From positions 248,001-312,000 of the forward strand of contig OZ246981.1 in assembly GCA_965232455.1 (NCBI GenBank): 64,000 nucleotides of DNA, given 5' to 3'. This stretch comes from JBFGFX01 sp965232455. Its GTDB lineage: Bacteria > Pseudomonadota > Gammaproteobacteria > Steroidobacterales > Woeseiaceae. The notes under the pieces are model-generated. The model did not search any database, had not been told where the DNA came from, and worked only from the letters and a program-made list of their open reading frames with translations. This document shows, piece after piece, positions 36,389-45,476 of the stretch. Numbering within the stretch: the first letter of the stretch is position 1; each line of letters begins with the position of its first letter. The position numbers and the translations under genes were made by a program.

Positions 36389-36659
36389 CTAGGGCCTGTT
36401 AACACTATGCGAATAATCCCTGCCGGTGCTGTGTTGCCGTCCAGCAAGGCGGAAGAAGTGCCATGTAGTTGTTCTACTTAAGCGACTGACAACGCGGCTG
36501 GGCGGCAACACAGCGCCGGCCCTGTGGGTTGATTCGCAAACGGCGCCACTCGGCGTTGCTCGTCGCTCATTTGGAATCACCAAACTACACTCCTCGCGCC
36601 TTGATTGGCGCCGTTTGCGGATCAACAGGGATCATTCGCATAGCGTTAACAGGCCCTAG
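36389..36659. mobile_element. 271-bp MITE-like element with terminal inverted repeats and two internal hairpins
   Basis: Terminal inverted repeats of 34 bp at 36389-36422 and 36626-36659 match at 32 of 34 positions; the outer ends read CTAGGGCCTGTTAAC. Two further inverted pairs fill the interior without gaps at the ends: 36423-36445 with 36497-36519 (21 of 23) and 36529-36547 with 36607-36625 (18 of 19). A single strand would fold into a three-way junction. No transposase is encoded; the two short frames over it both end in the same residues only because of the terminal repeat. CTAG/TA borders suggest mobilisation by an IS630/Tc1-type enzyme, which is inference. It lies next to the dgkA promoter. 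Confidence 0.82.
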
Positions 36660-36739
36660 TGCCTGCTAAAACGAGCGCGCTGCGATTCTACCCCGTCGCC
36701 AGCGCGGTCGATAGTTGGGTCGACGCCCGCGTCGGCGGA

Positions 36740-37522
36740 TCAGGCGGCAAGCGGCGTGGACCGTGCGTCGGGCTCGACGACGATCATGTTTCGCTCCCAG
36801 CGCAGAATCCGTAGCTCGCCGCTCCCGGTTTCCGCGAGGGCGGTGCGATGCTCGACCCAGTCGCCGTCGTTGGCGTAACAAGTGCCGTCAATGTCGCGAA
36901 TGCCGGGGCGATGGATATGACCACAGACGATACCGTCGAATCCGCGCCGGGCCGCATGACGGGCGGCGACTTCCTCGAAACGGCGGATATAGGCCTTTGC
37001 CGAGGCGAGCTTCTCCTTCAGGCGACGGCTGATGGACAGGTAGTCGTGTCCGAGCCGGCTGCGTAGCTGGTTGATGACGACGTCGAGTCGCAGGATGACC
37101 CCGTAGGCGGCGGCGCCGAACTGTTCCAGGTTCGTGCCTCTGCGGATTTCCGGGTCGAGGACGTCCCCGTGAGTGACCAGCAGCCGCTGCCCGGCGCGCG
37201 TTTCATGCGAGACTTCGAGCATCACCGGAATACCGCAGATGTCCCGCCCGGCGAGTTCGCGAAACTCGAAGTCATGGTTGCCCGGGACGTATATCACCTC
37301 GGTGCCGAGATTCGCGAGCCGGATAAACCGTTGAACCAGCTGAAGATGGGTATCGGGAAACGCCGGCCGTACCTTCATGTACTGAAGATCAATGATATCG
37401 CCGACGAGATAAATCCGGTCCGCCGTAACGTTGTCGAGAAAGTCGAGCAGATCACCGGCGCGCGCGGCGGGATTGCCGAGGTGTAGGTCGGAAAGCCAAA
37501 TGGTTCTGTAACTTAGCCGCAT
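36740..37522 (-). CDS. metallophosphatase, UDP-2,3-diacylglucosamine diphosphatase-like
   Basis: A 260-residue calcineurin-like phosphoesterase. All five metal-binding blocks are visible: SDLHLGN, GDIIDL, GNHDFE, THGDVLD and CGHIHRP. Similarity to the LpxH group suggests action on a pyrophosphate lipid intermediate, but the sequence is also like stand-alone phosphatases of unknown substrate. The ATG at 37522 has GAGGA seven bases upstream and is preferred to the TTG one codon earlier. Confidence 0.85.
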   Translation of the reverse strand: MRLSYRTIWLSDLHLGNPAARAGDLLDFLDNVTADRIYLVGDIIDLQYMKVRPAFPDTHLQLVQRFIRLANLGTEVIYVPGNHDFEFRELAGRDICGIPVMLEVSHETRAGQRLLVTHGDVLDPEIRRGTNLEQFGAAAYGVILRLDVVINQLRSRLGHDYLSISRRLKEKLASAKAYIRRFEEVAARHAARRGFDGIVCGHIHRPGIRDIDGTCYANDGDWVEHRTALAETGSGELRILRWERNMIVVEPDARSTPLAA

Positions 37523-37795
37523 CAACGCATCCTCGTTCGCGAAACCTCTAGTAGTACGTTGAAAACCTTAGCGCCCAAAAAAGACCGTTGTCTTACGTTT
37601 TAGTGACAATTCCATGTCCTCCGTTGCCGCCGGCTCGCGGCCGCGATTCGTGAAATGACCCTGACGCGGCAAACCCGGTACACTTGGCGGTTCCGCTGCG
37701 GCGCCGGCACTCCATCGGGTCCGGCAGGCTTACAGGTCTGTCGGGTCGCTTTTTGTCCGCGCCGCTATCCAGTAGACGACAGGTAAGGAAGACCG

Positions 37796-38716
37796 TTGAC
37801 CATTCGATTTGACGAACAGGTAGTACTGATTACCGGTGCGGGCCACGGGCTCGGAAAATCTCATGCACTGGACTTTGGGCGCCGCGGCGCGCGCGTCGTC
37901 GTCAACGATCTGGGCGGCGCCCGCGATGGCCGTGGCGCATCACTCGACGCGGCAGAGGCCGTCGCCGCGGAAATTCGCGACGCTGGCGGGGAGGCGATTG
38001 CAAACGGCGCCAACGTCACGGACTACGCACAGGTGGAGGCCATGGTTGCGGAGGCGATCGAACGTTGGGGACGCGTCGATGTCCTGGTCAACAACGCGGG
38101 CATACTGCGTGACAAGACGTTTGCCAAAATGGAGCTCGATAGTTTCGAGGCGGTGATGGACGTCCATCTGATGGGCTCGGTGAACTGTACGAAGGCCGTG
38201 TGGGAGCCTATGCGCGAACGGCAATACGGCCGCATCGTCATGACGTCGTCTTCAAGCGGTATTTACGGGAATTTTGGCCAGACAAACTACGGTGCCGCAA
38301 AAATGGCGCTGGTTGGTTTCATGAACTCGCTGGCTCTTGAAGGGCAGAAACACGACATACACGTAAACGCGCTGGCGCCGATTGCGGCGACGCGCATGAC
38401 GGAAGACCTGATGACGCCGGACGTGCTTGACCTGCTGGAGCCGGCGGCGGTCAGCCCGGCCGTGGTGTTCCTGGCAAGCCCGGACGCGCCGACCGGACAA
38501 ATCGTCGGCGCCGGCGCCGGCGTCTTTGCCCGCGTCGTGATTCAGGAAACCCCGGGAATATTCTTGGCGCCGCAGCATCGTGACGCTGAACATGTCGCCA
38601 AGGCCTGGGAACAAATCTCCGCCACCGACGGACAGGTTGAATTGCGTGCCGGTGGCGAGCAGACGATGAAATTCCTGCGCAAGGCCGCTCACGAACTGGG
38701 CGTAAAGTTCGACTAG
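37796..38716 (+). CDS. short-chain dehydrogenase, (3R)-hydroxyacyl-CoA dehydrogenase-like
   Basis: A 306-residue SDR. NAD(P)-binding GAGHGLGKSHAL, NNAGI, and the catalytic Tyr-x3-Lys in YGAAKMAL are present. VVNDLGGARDGRG and the overall length match the SDR domain of peroxisomal multifunctional enzyme type 2, which oxidises (3R)-hydroxyacyl-CoA. The start is a TTG at 37796 with AGGAAG upstream. It is followed 40 bp later by a thiolase, so the two likely act in fatty-acyl or steroid side-chain degradation. Confidence 0.88.
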   Translation: MTIRFDEQVVLITGAGHGLGKSHALDFGRRGARVVVNDLGGARDGRGASLDAAEAVAAEIRDAGGEAIANGANVTDYAQVEAMVAEAIERWGRVDVLVNNAGILRDKTFAKMELDSFEAVMDVHLMGSVNCTKAVWEPMRERQYGRIVMTSSSSGIYGNFGQTNYGAAKMALVGFMNSLALEGQKHDIHVNALAPIAATRMTEDLMTPDVLDLLEPAAVSPAVVFLASPDAPTGQIVGAGAGVFARVVIQETPGIFLAPQHRDAEHVAKAWEQISATDGQVELRAGGEQTMKFLRKAAHELGVKFD

Positions 38717-38756
38717 AACCCATCAACAGTCCCTACGAACCGGTGAGATTTATCCG

Positions 38757-39938
38757 ATGAAAGACGCTGTCATTGTTTCTACCGCGCGATCGCCGATCGG
38801 CAGAGCGTACCGGGGCGCGTTCAACAACACCGAGGCGCCGACGCTTGCCGCGCACGCCGTTCGCGAGGCCGTTGCTCGAGCCGGCGTCGACCCCGCCGAG
38901 GTCGAGGACGTGATCCTGGGTTGCGCGATGCAGCAGGGAACCAGCGGTCAAAACGTCGCGCGCCAGGCGTTGCTCGGTGCGGGGCTGCCCGTGAGCGTTG
39001 CCGGCATGTCCGTCGATAGACAGTGTTCGTCCGGGATGATGGCGATCGCGATCGCCGCCAAACAGGTGCTCGAGGACGATATGCCGGTGGTGGTGGGCGG
39101 CGGCGTGGAGTCGATCAGTCTCGTCCAGAACGAACACTACAACCGTCATCGCGCATCGGACCCGACGGTTCTTGCGGCTGCGCCCGACATCTATATGAGC
39201 ATGTTGGATACCGCCGAGGTCGTTGCAAAACGCTACGGCATCTCTCGCGAGCGCCAGGACGAATACGCGTTGCAAAGTCAACAACGCACGGCTGCTGCTC
39301 AGGAAGCGGGGCGTTTCGACGACGAGATTGTTGCGATGACCGCCGTAAAGGGGGTCATGGACAAGGAAACGAAAGAAATCAGTTTCCACGAAACGACCTT
39401 GGACAAAGACGAGGGCAACCGGCCGGATACGTCGGCCGAAGGCCTGGCGGCGCTAAAGCCGGTGTTCGAGGGCGGCGTCATTACCGCCGGCAATGCAAGC
39501 CAATTGTCCGACGGCGCATCAGCGGCCGTTGTCATGGACTCCAAGCTTGCGGAAAAACGCAATCTCGAGCCGCTCGGAATATATCGCGGAATCGCCGTTG
39601 CCGGCACCGAGCCCGACGAAATGGGCATCGGCCCAGTGTTCGCCGTGCCGAAACTGCTCGAGCGCCGTGGAATCAGCATCGACGACGTCGGTCTCTGGGA
39701 ACTCAACGAAGCGTTTGCCGTGCAGGTGATCTATTGCAGGGACCGCCTCGGTATCCCGAACGAGCTCTTGAACGTCAACGGCGGATCCATATCGATCGGG
39801 CACCCCTACGGCATGAGCGGCGCTCGCATGGTGGGCCACGCCCTGATCGAGGGCAAGCGACGTGACGCCAAATTCGTCGTTTGCACAATGTGCGTCGGCG
39901 GCGGCATGGGCGCGGCTGGACTGTTCGAGGTTGTTTGA
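38757..39938 (+). CDS. acetyl-CoA acyltransferase (thiolase)
   Basis: A 393-residue thiolase that cleaves 3-oxoacyl-CoA with CoA, or condenses two acetyl-CoA. The acyl-accepting Cys is in SVDRQCSSGMMAI, and the C-terminal active-site His and Cys are in SIGHPYGMSGARM and VCTMCVGGGMGAAG. It forms an apparent operon with the SDR gene. Whether it degrades or synthesises cannot be told. Confidence 0.93.
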   Translation: MKDAVIVSTARSPIGRAYRGAFNNTEAPTLAAHAVREAVARAGVDPAEVEDVILGCAMQQGTSGQNVARQALLGAGLPVSVAGMSVDRQCSSGMMAIAIAAKQVLEDDMPVVVGGGVESISLVQNEHYNRHRASDPTVLAAAPDIYMSMLDTAEVVAKRYGISRERQDEYALQSQQRTAAAQEAGRFDDEIVAMTAVKGVMDKETKEISFHETTLDKDEGNRPDTSAEGLAALKPVFEGGVITAGNASQLSDGASAAVVMDSKLAEKRNLEPLGIYRGIAVAGTEPDEMGIGPVFAVPKLLERRGISIDDVGLWELNEAFAVQVIYCRDRLGIPNELLNVNGGSISIGHPYGMSGARMVGHALIEGKRRDAKFVVCTMCVGGGMGAAGLFEVV

Positions 39939-39992
39939 CCGGGTGAAGATCCGTTACTTTCTCAATCCACCCAGAGCCGTACAAATCCCGCA

Positions 39993-41279
39993 TTGCTGAA
40001 AGCCCGACAAAAACTCGGCAAGTACCGAATCCTGAGCCGGATCGCCTCCGGCCCGCTGGCTGACGTCTACAAAGCCTACGATACGATTCACGACACGCGC
40101 GTTGCGCTGAAGTTGCCCAGGATTGAGGGCAATAACGGTCTCGACGACGTGCTTCATGAGGTGCGTGTCGCTGCGCGCTTGCATCATCCGAACATATTGG
40201 GAATACAGAACGCCGGTTACATCGGCGATCATTTTGTGATCGCGATGGAACTGGGAATCGAGTCGCTGGGCGATCGCCTGGAGCGGCGCATCTCCAACGC
40301 GCGAGCCATGAGCTTTGCCGAGCAGGCGTTGGCGGCCCTGGCCCATGCGCACGAGCATCGCATTATCCACTGCGACATCAAGCCCGAAAACTACGTCTTG
40401 TTTGCGGACAACCGCCTCAGGCTTGCGGACTTCGGCTTCGCGAAACGGGTATTGAGAACGCTCAAAGCGTCCGGTTCGGGAACCATTGACTACATTGCTC
40501 CCGAGCAGGCAATGGGTCGGCCCAGGTACCAATCCGACGTCTTTTCGGCCGGGCTGGTGCTGTACAAGATGTTCTCCGGCAAACTGGCGGAATGGCCGTT
40601 CACCTGGCCGATGGCCGGCCACGAGCGGTTGACGGCCCGTATGCGGCCGGAATTCGTCGAATTCCTGAAACGCGCGATCCAGCTCGATCCGGCCCATCGA
40701 TACAAAGACGCCGTGCAGATGTACGCGGCGTTCGACAGGCTGCGGTCGCGCGCGCGCCGGCAACGTGGAAATGGTTCTCGCAAGAAAACGAAGGTTGCGA
40801 CGTCCTGGCGACAAATCCAATGGCGTGAGTTTCAGCGGAAATACAAAAAGGTGCTGGACACGCGGCATCAATGCCGTCGTTGCGAAGGGCCCGTGTCAGA
40901 GAGTATGCAGGCCTGTCCGTGGTGCGGTTTCGACAACCCGGCGCGCGGTTCAGAAACGCGCATGCCGGCAAACTGTCCGCGCTGCGAACGTGGCGTCAAG
41001 ATGGATTGGGACTACTGTGCCTGGTGTTACGGACCCGGTTTCGAGGCGGAGACCAACCGGCACTATCCCGACAAGCGGTATACCGCGAAGTGCGCAAACG
41101 CGCGTTGCCGCCAGCCGCTGATGCCGTTCATGCGCTATTGCCCCTGGTGTCGATTCAAGATCAAGAAACCTTGGAAGCTCCCGGGTACGAGAAGCCGGTG
41201 CCGCGCGTGTGGCTGGGGGACCGCGAGCGAGTTCTGGAATTTCTGCGCCTGGTGCCGTGAACCGATTCGGCGGGAGTAG
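39993..41279 (+). CDS. Ser/Thr protein kinase with C-terminal zinc ribbons
   Basis: A 428-residue protein with no membrane segment. The kinase domain (about 8-255) has Lys40 in VALKLP, a catalytic loop HCDIKPEN (HCD instead of HRD, a non-RD kinase), and ADFGFAK at about 145-151. The glycine loop is poor (ASGPLADV). The C-terminal part (about 290-428) holds four zinc ribbon-like pairs: CRRC/CPWC, CPRC/CAWC, CANARC/CPWC and CRAC/CAWC. These may bind protein or nucleic acid. The start is a TTG at 39993. The PP2C gene follows 13 bp later, giving a kinase-phosphatase pair. It is likely linked in function to the FHA-bearing locus from 45.5 kb. Confidence 0.85.
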   Translation: MLKARQKLGKYRILSRIASGPLADVYKAYDTIHDTRVALKLPRIEGNNGLDDVLHEVRVAARLHHPNILGIQNAGYIGDHFVIAMELGIESLGDRLERRISNARAMSFAEQALAALAHAHEHRIIHCDIKPENYVLFADNRLRLADFGFAKRVLRTLKASGSGTIDYIAPEQAMGRPRYQSDVFSAGLVLYKMFSGKLAEWPFTWPMAGHERLTARMRPEFVEFLKRAIQLDPAHRYKDAVQMYAAFDRLRSRARRQRGNGSRKKTKVATSWRQIQWREFQRKYKKVLDTRHQCRRCEGPVSESMQACPWCGFDNPARGSETRMPANCPRCERGVKMDWDYCAWCYGPGFEAETNRHYPDKRYTAKCANARCRQPLMPFMRYCPWCRFKIKKPWKLPGTRSRCRACGWGTASEFWNFCAWCREPIRRE

Positions 41280-41292
41280 CGGGGGAGCGGGT

Positions 41293-42126
41293 ATGTCTGT
41301 GGCAGCAAGCACAATCCTGGACGGGCGTTTCGCACCGGACAGGGTCGCCCTGACGATCGGTGGCGGAGATCTGGTTGCCTTTACGTCGCGCGCCCCCGAC
41401 AAGGAAACGGAGAACGAAGACACGCTGGCGGCGATTCCGTACGGTCCGGGGGCGGCGGTTCTCGTTGTTGCGGACGGCGCCGGCGGCTTACCTGGCGGAA
41501 AACGAGCGTCGGATACCGCGGTATCGATGCTGGAGGCATCGTTGCAGCGCTCGATGGAAGAGACGATGTTGCTGCGGACCGCGATTCTGAACGGGATTGA
41601 AGCAGCAAACCAGGCGGTCAGGGATTTGGGCAACGGGTCGGCGACGACCCTGACCGTCGTCACAATCGAAGGCAGGACGGCGCGCACGTACCAGGTTGGT
41701 GATTCCGAGGCGCTGATCGTCGGCCAGCGCGGCCGGGTCCGTGCCCAGACGATGGCGCATTCGCCGACGGGTTTCGCCGTGGAGGCGGGGTTTCTGAACC
41801 AGCGCGACGCACTTTTGCACAAGGACCGTCATTTGGTCTCGAATTTCATCGGCACCAACGAGATGCGCATCGACGTCGGCGCGCCGGTGCAACTCAACCC
41901 GAAAGACACGGTATTGCTGGCGAGTGACGGGCTGACCGACAACATCCATCTCGACGAGATCGTCGACTTCATTCGCAAAGGGCCGCTGGACGACGCGCTG
42001 GACGCGGTCACGCGGCGTGCGACGCGTCGCATGACCGTCGAATCGAAGACCATGCCGAGCAAACCGGACGATCTGTCCGTCATACTGTTCCGGAAGCCGG
42101 CTTTGGGGGAGTCTCAATCGTCCTGA
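41293..42126 (+). CDS. PP2C-family protein phosphatase
   Basis: A 277-residue Ser/Thr phosphatase. Metal-binding motifs are NEDTLA near residue 41, VVADGAGGLPGG (about 59-70), LLASDGLTDN and DDLSVILF. It resembles the short PP2C enzymes encoded beside bacterial Ser/Thr kinases. ATG 41293 has GGGGAG upstream; a longer frame from 41209 overlaps the kinase gene and has no conserved sequence. The 3' end overlaps the histidine kinase gene on the other strand by 13 bp. Confidence 0.87.
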   Translation: MSVAASTILDGRFAPDRVALTIGGGDLVAFTSRAPDKETENEDTLAAIPYGPGAAVLVVADGAGGLPGGKRASDTAVSMLEASLQRSMEETMLLRTAILNGIEAANQAVRDLGNGSATTLTVVTIEGRTARTYQVGDSEALIVGQRGRVRAQTMAHSPTGFAVEAGFLNQRDALLHKDRHLVSNFIGTNEMRIDVGAPVQLNPKDTVLLASDGLTDNIHLDEIVDFIRKGPLDDALDAVTRRATRRMTVESKTMPSKPDDLSVILFRKPALGESQSS

Positions 42127-43511
42127 GTCACCGTCGGCAGCCGTATGCTGACGCAAAGTCCGCCCGCGGCGGCGTTATGCGCGGAGATCGTTCCGGCATT
42201 CTTTTGTACCGCTCGCCGTGCGATGGCCAGGCCGAGTCCGGTCCCCTCGGTGCTTTCGTCATGTCCCCGCACGGATCGATAGAAAGGCTCAAAAATCTTG
42301 CCAAGCGACTCGTCGGGCACGCCGCTGCCCTGGTCTTCAATTTCGACCAGCACCGTCTGCCCGTCCTGTGAAACGCGAACCGACACGATGCCGTTCTTGG
42401 GGCTATGGCGAATGGCGTTTCGTAACACGTTCTCGAACGCACTGGTCAACGCAGCGGCGTAGCCGTGCACGGCGGGCGCGTCGTCGCAGGCCAGATCCAC
42501 CGAAACGTCCTCGATGCCGCCGGACCGACACTCGAAATTGGCGTTTTCGACCGCTTCGCGGAGCAGTTCGGCCAGGTCCACCGTTTGCGGCTGCTCGTCA
42601 CTTCGCGCCTCCATCCGGGAATAGCTCAGGATCTGACCGATCAGTCCGTCCAGGCGTTCTGTTTCGTTTTCGATGCGCTGGAATTCGGCCAGATCGCCGG
42701 TTTGTCGCCGGGCGAGCTCGAGCGCGACGCGCAGGCGCGCCAGCGGCGAGCGCAATTCGTGCGAGATATTCCGCGTCAGCTCGGTCTGCTGATCCGAGGC
42801 GTCCTGAAGTTTGTCCGCCATTGCGTCGAGGTCGTGCGCGAGCATGCCGATCTCATCGCGGCGATTACGCATCGACGCGGCAACGCGCGTATCGAGTTTT
42901 CCCTCGGCGATCGATACCGTGGCTTCGCGGAATTTCCTGACGGGGCGGGTAATCGCGAGGGCGAGGGCATAGGAGACGGCGCTGCTGATCAGCAGCGCCA
43001 GAAGGAAAAACGCGGGCCCTGCGCGCTCGGATATCCACTCACCGTAGGGATTGCGTTTTGGGCTGACGAACAAACTGTAAACCGCGCCGTCCGGACCCAC
43101 GATCTGCGTCAACGGACGCGCCGGTCGGATTCTCGGCGAGTCGTCGCGATGCCAGTTTCGCGCATCGCGGCCGCGGTCATGCGGGGAACGTGGCCGCAAC
43201 TCGAAGCGATGCATCAATCGGCTTACCCGGCGGGGGAGCCGCCGCTCGAGGATGTCCCGGCCGTCGCCGTCGACCACGAACACTTCGATCGGCGAACCGG
43301 ACGGGAAACTCCGCAACCAGGCTTCCAGACCCTCGCGACCATCCGAGTCGAGTATCGCGCTGGCCGTGAGCACCGTATCGTCGATCTCGAAATTCTCGAA
43401 CGCTTCCCGAAGTCGTTCGGAATAGGCGTAACCGGCGATGGCGGCGAGGCCGATCAACAGACCGATGATCAGCCAGAACGAGAGAAATATGCGGACCGTG
43501 AGGCTATGCAT
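42114..43511 (-). CDS. sensor histidine kinase, CpxA-like
   Basis: A 465-residue membrane sensor. It has TM1 at about 8-28 and TM2 at about 165-187, enclosing a periplasmic domain with an unusual Arg/Asp/His-rich stretch (about 105-130). Then come HAMP, the dimerisation box NISHELRSPLARLR (phospho-acceptor His near 251) and an ATPase domain with NAIRHSPKNG, EDQGSGVP and GTGLGLAIARR. It lies five bp after the response regulator gene on the same strand. With the Spy-like gene on the other side, it forms an envelope-stress module. Confidence 0.92.
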   Translation of the reverse strand: MHSLTVRIFLSFWLIIGLLIGLAAIAGYAYSERLREAFENFEIDDTVLTASAILDSDGREGLEAWLRSFPSGSPIEVFVVDGDGRDILERRLPRRVSRLMHRFELRPRSPHDRGRDARNWHRDDSPRIRPARPLTQIVGPDGAVYSLFVSPKRNPYGEWISERAGPAFFLLALLISSAVSYALALAITRPVRKFREATVSIAEGKLDTRVAASMRNRRDEIGMLAHDLDAMADKLQDASDQQTELTRNISHELRSPLARLRVALELARRQTGDLAEFQRIENETERLDGLIGQILSYSRMEARSDEQPQTVDLAELLREAVENANFECRSGGIEDVSVDLACDDAPAVHGYAAALTSAFENVLRNAIRHSPKNGIVSVRVSQDGQTVLVEIEDQGSGVPDESLGKIFEPFYRSVRGHDESTEGTGLGLAIARRAVQKNAGTISAHNAAAGGLCVSIRLPTVTQDD

Positions 43512-43516
43512 GATCG

Positions 43517-44218
43517 TCAGTGGCCGGGCAGCAGGAGATAGCCTACACCGCGCTGATTCGTGATGGTTTCTTCACCCACGCCGGCGCGCACCAACTTGCC
43601 GCGCAGATTGCTGATGTGCGTATCGATGCTTCGGTCGTAGGGCATCAGGCGCCGGCCCAGCGCCCGCTCGCTGAGCAACTCCTTGCTGACCACTTCACCG
43701 CGGGCTTCCAACAGGCAGCGCAGAATCTCGTATTCGGTGCCGGTCAGTCTCAGCGGCTGCTCGCCAACGGTCACCCGGCGCGTTTGCGGGTCGATGCGAA
43801 TCGCACCGATTTCGAGACCGTCGGGTCGTTGGTTCGCGGTTTGGGCGCGTCTCAAGATGGCCCGGATGCGCGCGGCCAGTTCGCGCGGGTTGAAGGGTTT
43901 GGCGAGGTAGTCGTCGGCGCCGAACTCGAGGCCGATGATTCGATCGACGTCGTCGCCTCGTGCGGTCAACATGATGACGGGAATATCGGTTCGGCGGCGC
44001 ACCTCTTTGAGCACCTCGAGGCCGTTCATTCCGGGCAGCATGATATCCAGGATCATCAGGTCGAAATTCTGTCCCTGCAACGCTTCCAGCCCCGCCTCGC
44101 CGCTCGGACAGGCGGTAACGGCGAGATGGTCCGGCGCCAGGAAGTCACGCAGCATCTCGCCGAGTTCCTGGTCGTCGTCGACGAGTAGCACGCTGGCGTT
44201 GGCTTTGATGTCGGTCAT
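43517..44218 (-). CDS. response regulator, OmpR family, CpxR-like
   Basis: A 233-residue regulator. The receiver domain has the acidic pair VDDDQE, the phospho-acceptor Asp in LMILDIMLPGMNG (near residue 57), and Lys in YLAKPFNPRELAAR. The C-terminal winged helix has ILRCLLEARGEVVSKE and DRSIDTHISNLRGKL. It is the first gene of the two-component operon and is divergent from the LTxxQ-motif gene, its likely target. Confidence 0.93.
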   Translation of the reverse strand: MTDIKANASVLLVDDDQELGEMLRDFLAPDHLAVTACPSGEAGLEALQGQNFDLMILDIMLPGMNGLEVLKEVRRRTDIPVIMLTARGDDVDRIIGLEFGADDYLAKPFNPRELAARIRAILRRAQTANQRPDGLEIGAIRIDPQTRRVTVGEQPLRLTGTEYEILRCLLEARGEVVSKELLSERALGRRLMPYDRSIDTHISNLRGKLVRAGVGEETITNQRGVGYLLLPGH

Positions 44219-44430
44219 TGGTCCGTTCGCTACCGTTAACGTGGCTATCGTGGGTCATTCATCTCGCCGGTTCAACAACGTCGGGCCGCCACTTGACAAT
44301 TCTTTGCACAGCTTTTGGCAAGCCTGACGCTTCCCGCGTCTCGGGCGCCGTATTCTCTGGTCCAAGGTCTTTCGTCGGACGGCAACCCGCCCCGGCGAAG
44401 ACCAAGGTGACGTTGAATGGAGAACCAGCA

Positions 44431-44952
44431 ATGAAAACTTATTTACTCATATTCCTTTCGGCAGCGGCTTTGTTTAGCGGTGTGGAGGGCGTTTCCGCCC
44501 AATCGGAAGACGGAGAGGCGAACAAGGGCCGCGCGGGAGAACGGCACGGCCACCGCGGTTTCGGCAGGGGGTTTGGAGACCCGGCGCGCATGATCGAGCG
44601 TATGTCCCAGCGCCTTGATCTTGACGAAACGCAGCAACAGAACGTTCGCAATATCATCGATGCCGCCAGACCTGAATTCGACGAACTGCGGGAACGCGCG
44701 CGCGCAAACAGAAAAGCGATGCGGGAACTCGACCCCGCCGACCCGGACTATTCGGCCCTGCTGAACAACCTGGCGATCGAAAACGGTGAACTCGTTGCCG
44801 AAGGGACCCTGTTGTTCGGCCGCGTTCGCTCGGAGATCGACGCTCAGCTGACCGACACGCAGCGAGCGGAACTCAGCGAAGCGATGCAGCGGAAGCGCGG
44901 CGGTTTCAGGCGCGGTCGCCGCCACGCCGACGCCGAGGACGGCGGACAGTAG
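44431..44952 (+). CDS. Spy/CpxP-like periplasmic protein (LTxxQ motif)
   Basis: A 173-residue exported protein: a signal peptide to about residue 24, a Gly/His/Arg-rich linker, then a helical domain. LDLDETQQQN and LTDTQRAEL are the two LTxxQ-type motifs. Spy and CpxP are periplasmic chaperones or inhibitors of the Cpx sensor. ATG 44431 has GGAG upstream. Divergence from the CpxR-like gene supports control by that system; the 210-bp gap has a TTGACA at 44293 but no certain CpxR box. Confidence 0.82.
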   Translation: MKTYLLIFLSAAALFSGVEGVSAQSEDGEANKGRAGERHGHRGFGRGFGDPARMIERMSQRLDLDETQQQNVRNIIDAARPEFDELRERARANRKAMRELDPADPDYSALLNNLAIENGELVAEGTLLFGRVRSEIDAQLTDTQRAELSEAMQRKRGGFRRGRRHADAEDGGQ

Positions 44953-45476
44953 TCGAACAACCTCAATCACGCCGGGCGGCCGGCTGCCCCCTTCGTCCCC
45001 CCCTACGATTGGCCGCGCCGCCCGGATTCTCCCGCTTTTCGCGGCCTCGTTTCGAGGTCGCGCGCGTCCTCACCGGCCCCGCTATGTAAAGTAATAACGG
45101 CTGGTTATCGGCCGATTCCGACAACGGTTGTCCGCCGGACGTTTTCCATCTCCCCTGTCCCGTCGGAAATCATAAATAAAACAGTAAACTAGCTCTGCGC
45201 CGGATGTTTCGTCGTGTCGCATGCCTGCGTTCGGTCGCGTGTTTCGACGCCTGTTGCGGCATGGCGCGGAGCGTATTAAGGTCAGGGTCTGAAAGACGGG
45301 CGCAGGGATCGTTCGGTTCAGGGCAAGCCCAACGGAACTAACTGCGTGTTTCGGCTATCAAAACGCAAGGATCGCGCGGTCAAACTTCACGATACCGGGC
45401 GACTTGGCCGATGCCGGTGGAACAACTGCCGACGGCGGCTGATTGGGGCTTACCCACCATCAAGGCAGAATCTGAC
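44953..45476. other. intergenic region before the kinase/FHA/VWA locus
   Basis: About 520 bp without a credible gene. Near 44967-45025 there is an inverted pair CCGGGCGGC/GCCGCCCGG with a wide loop, perhaps a weak terminator for the Spy-like gene. An AT-rich patch at about 45165-45190 could hold the promoter of the long downstream run of genes. No operator was identified. Confidence 0.45.

Noticed and set aside
36389..36659. Two short reading frames (about 77 residues each) on opposite strands over the repeat element, both ending SHSVNRP
   Set aside because: They share an ending only because the terminal repeats are inverted copies. No domain and no ribosome site; explained by the repeat structure.
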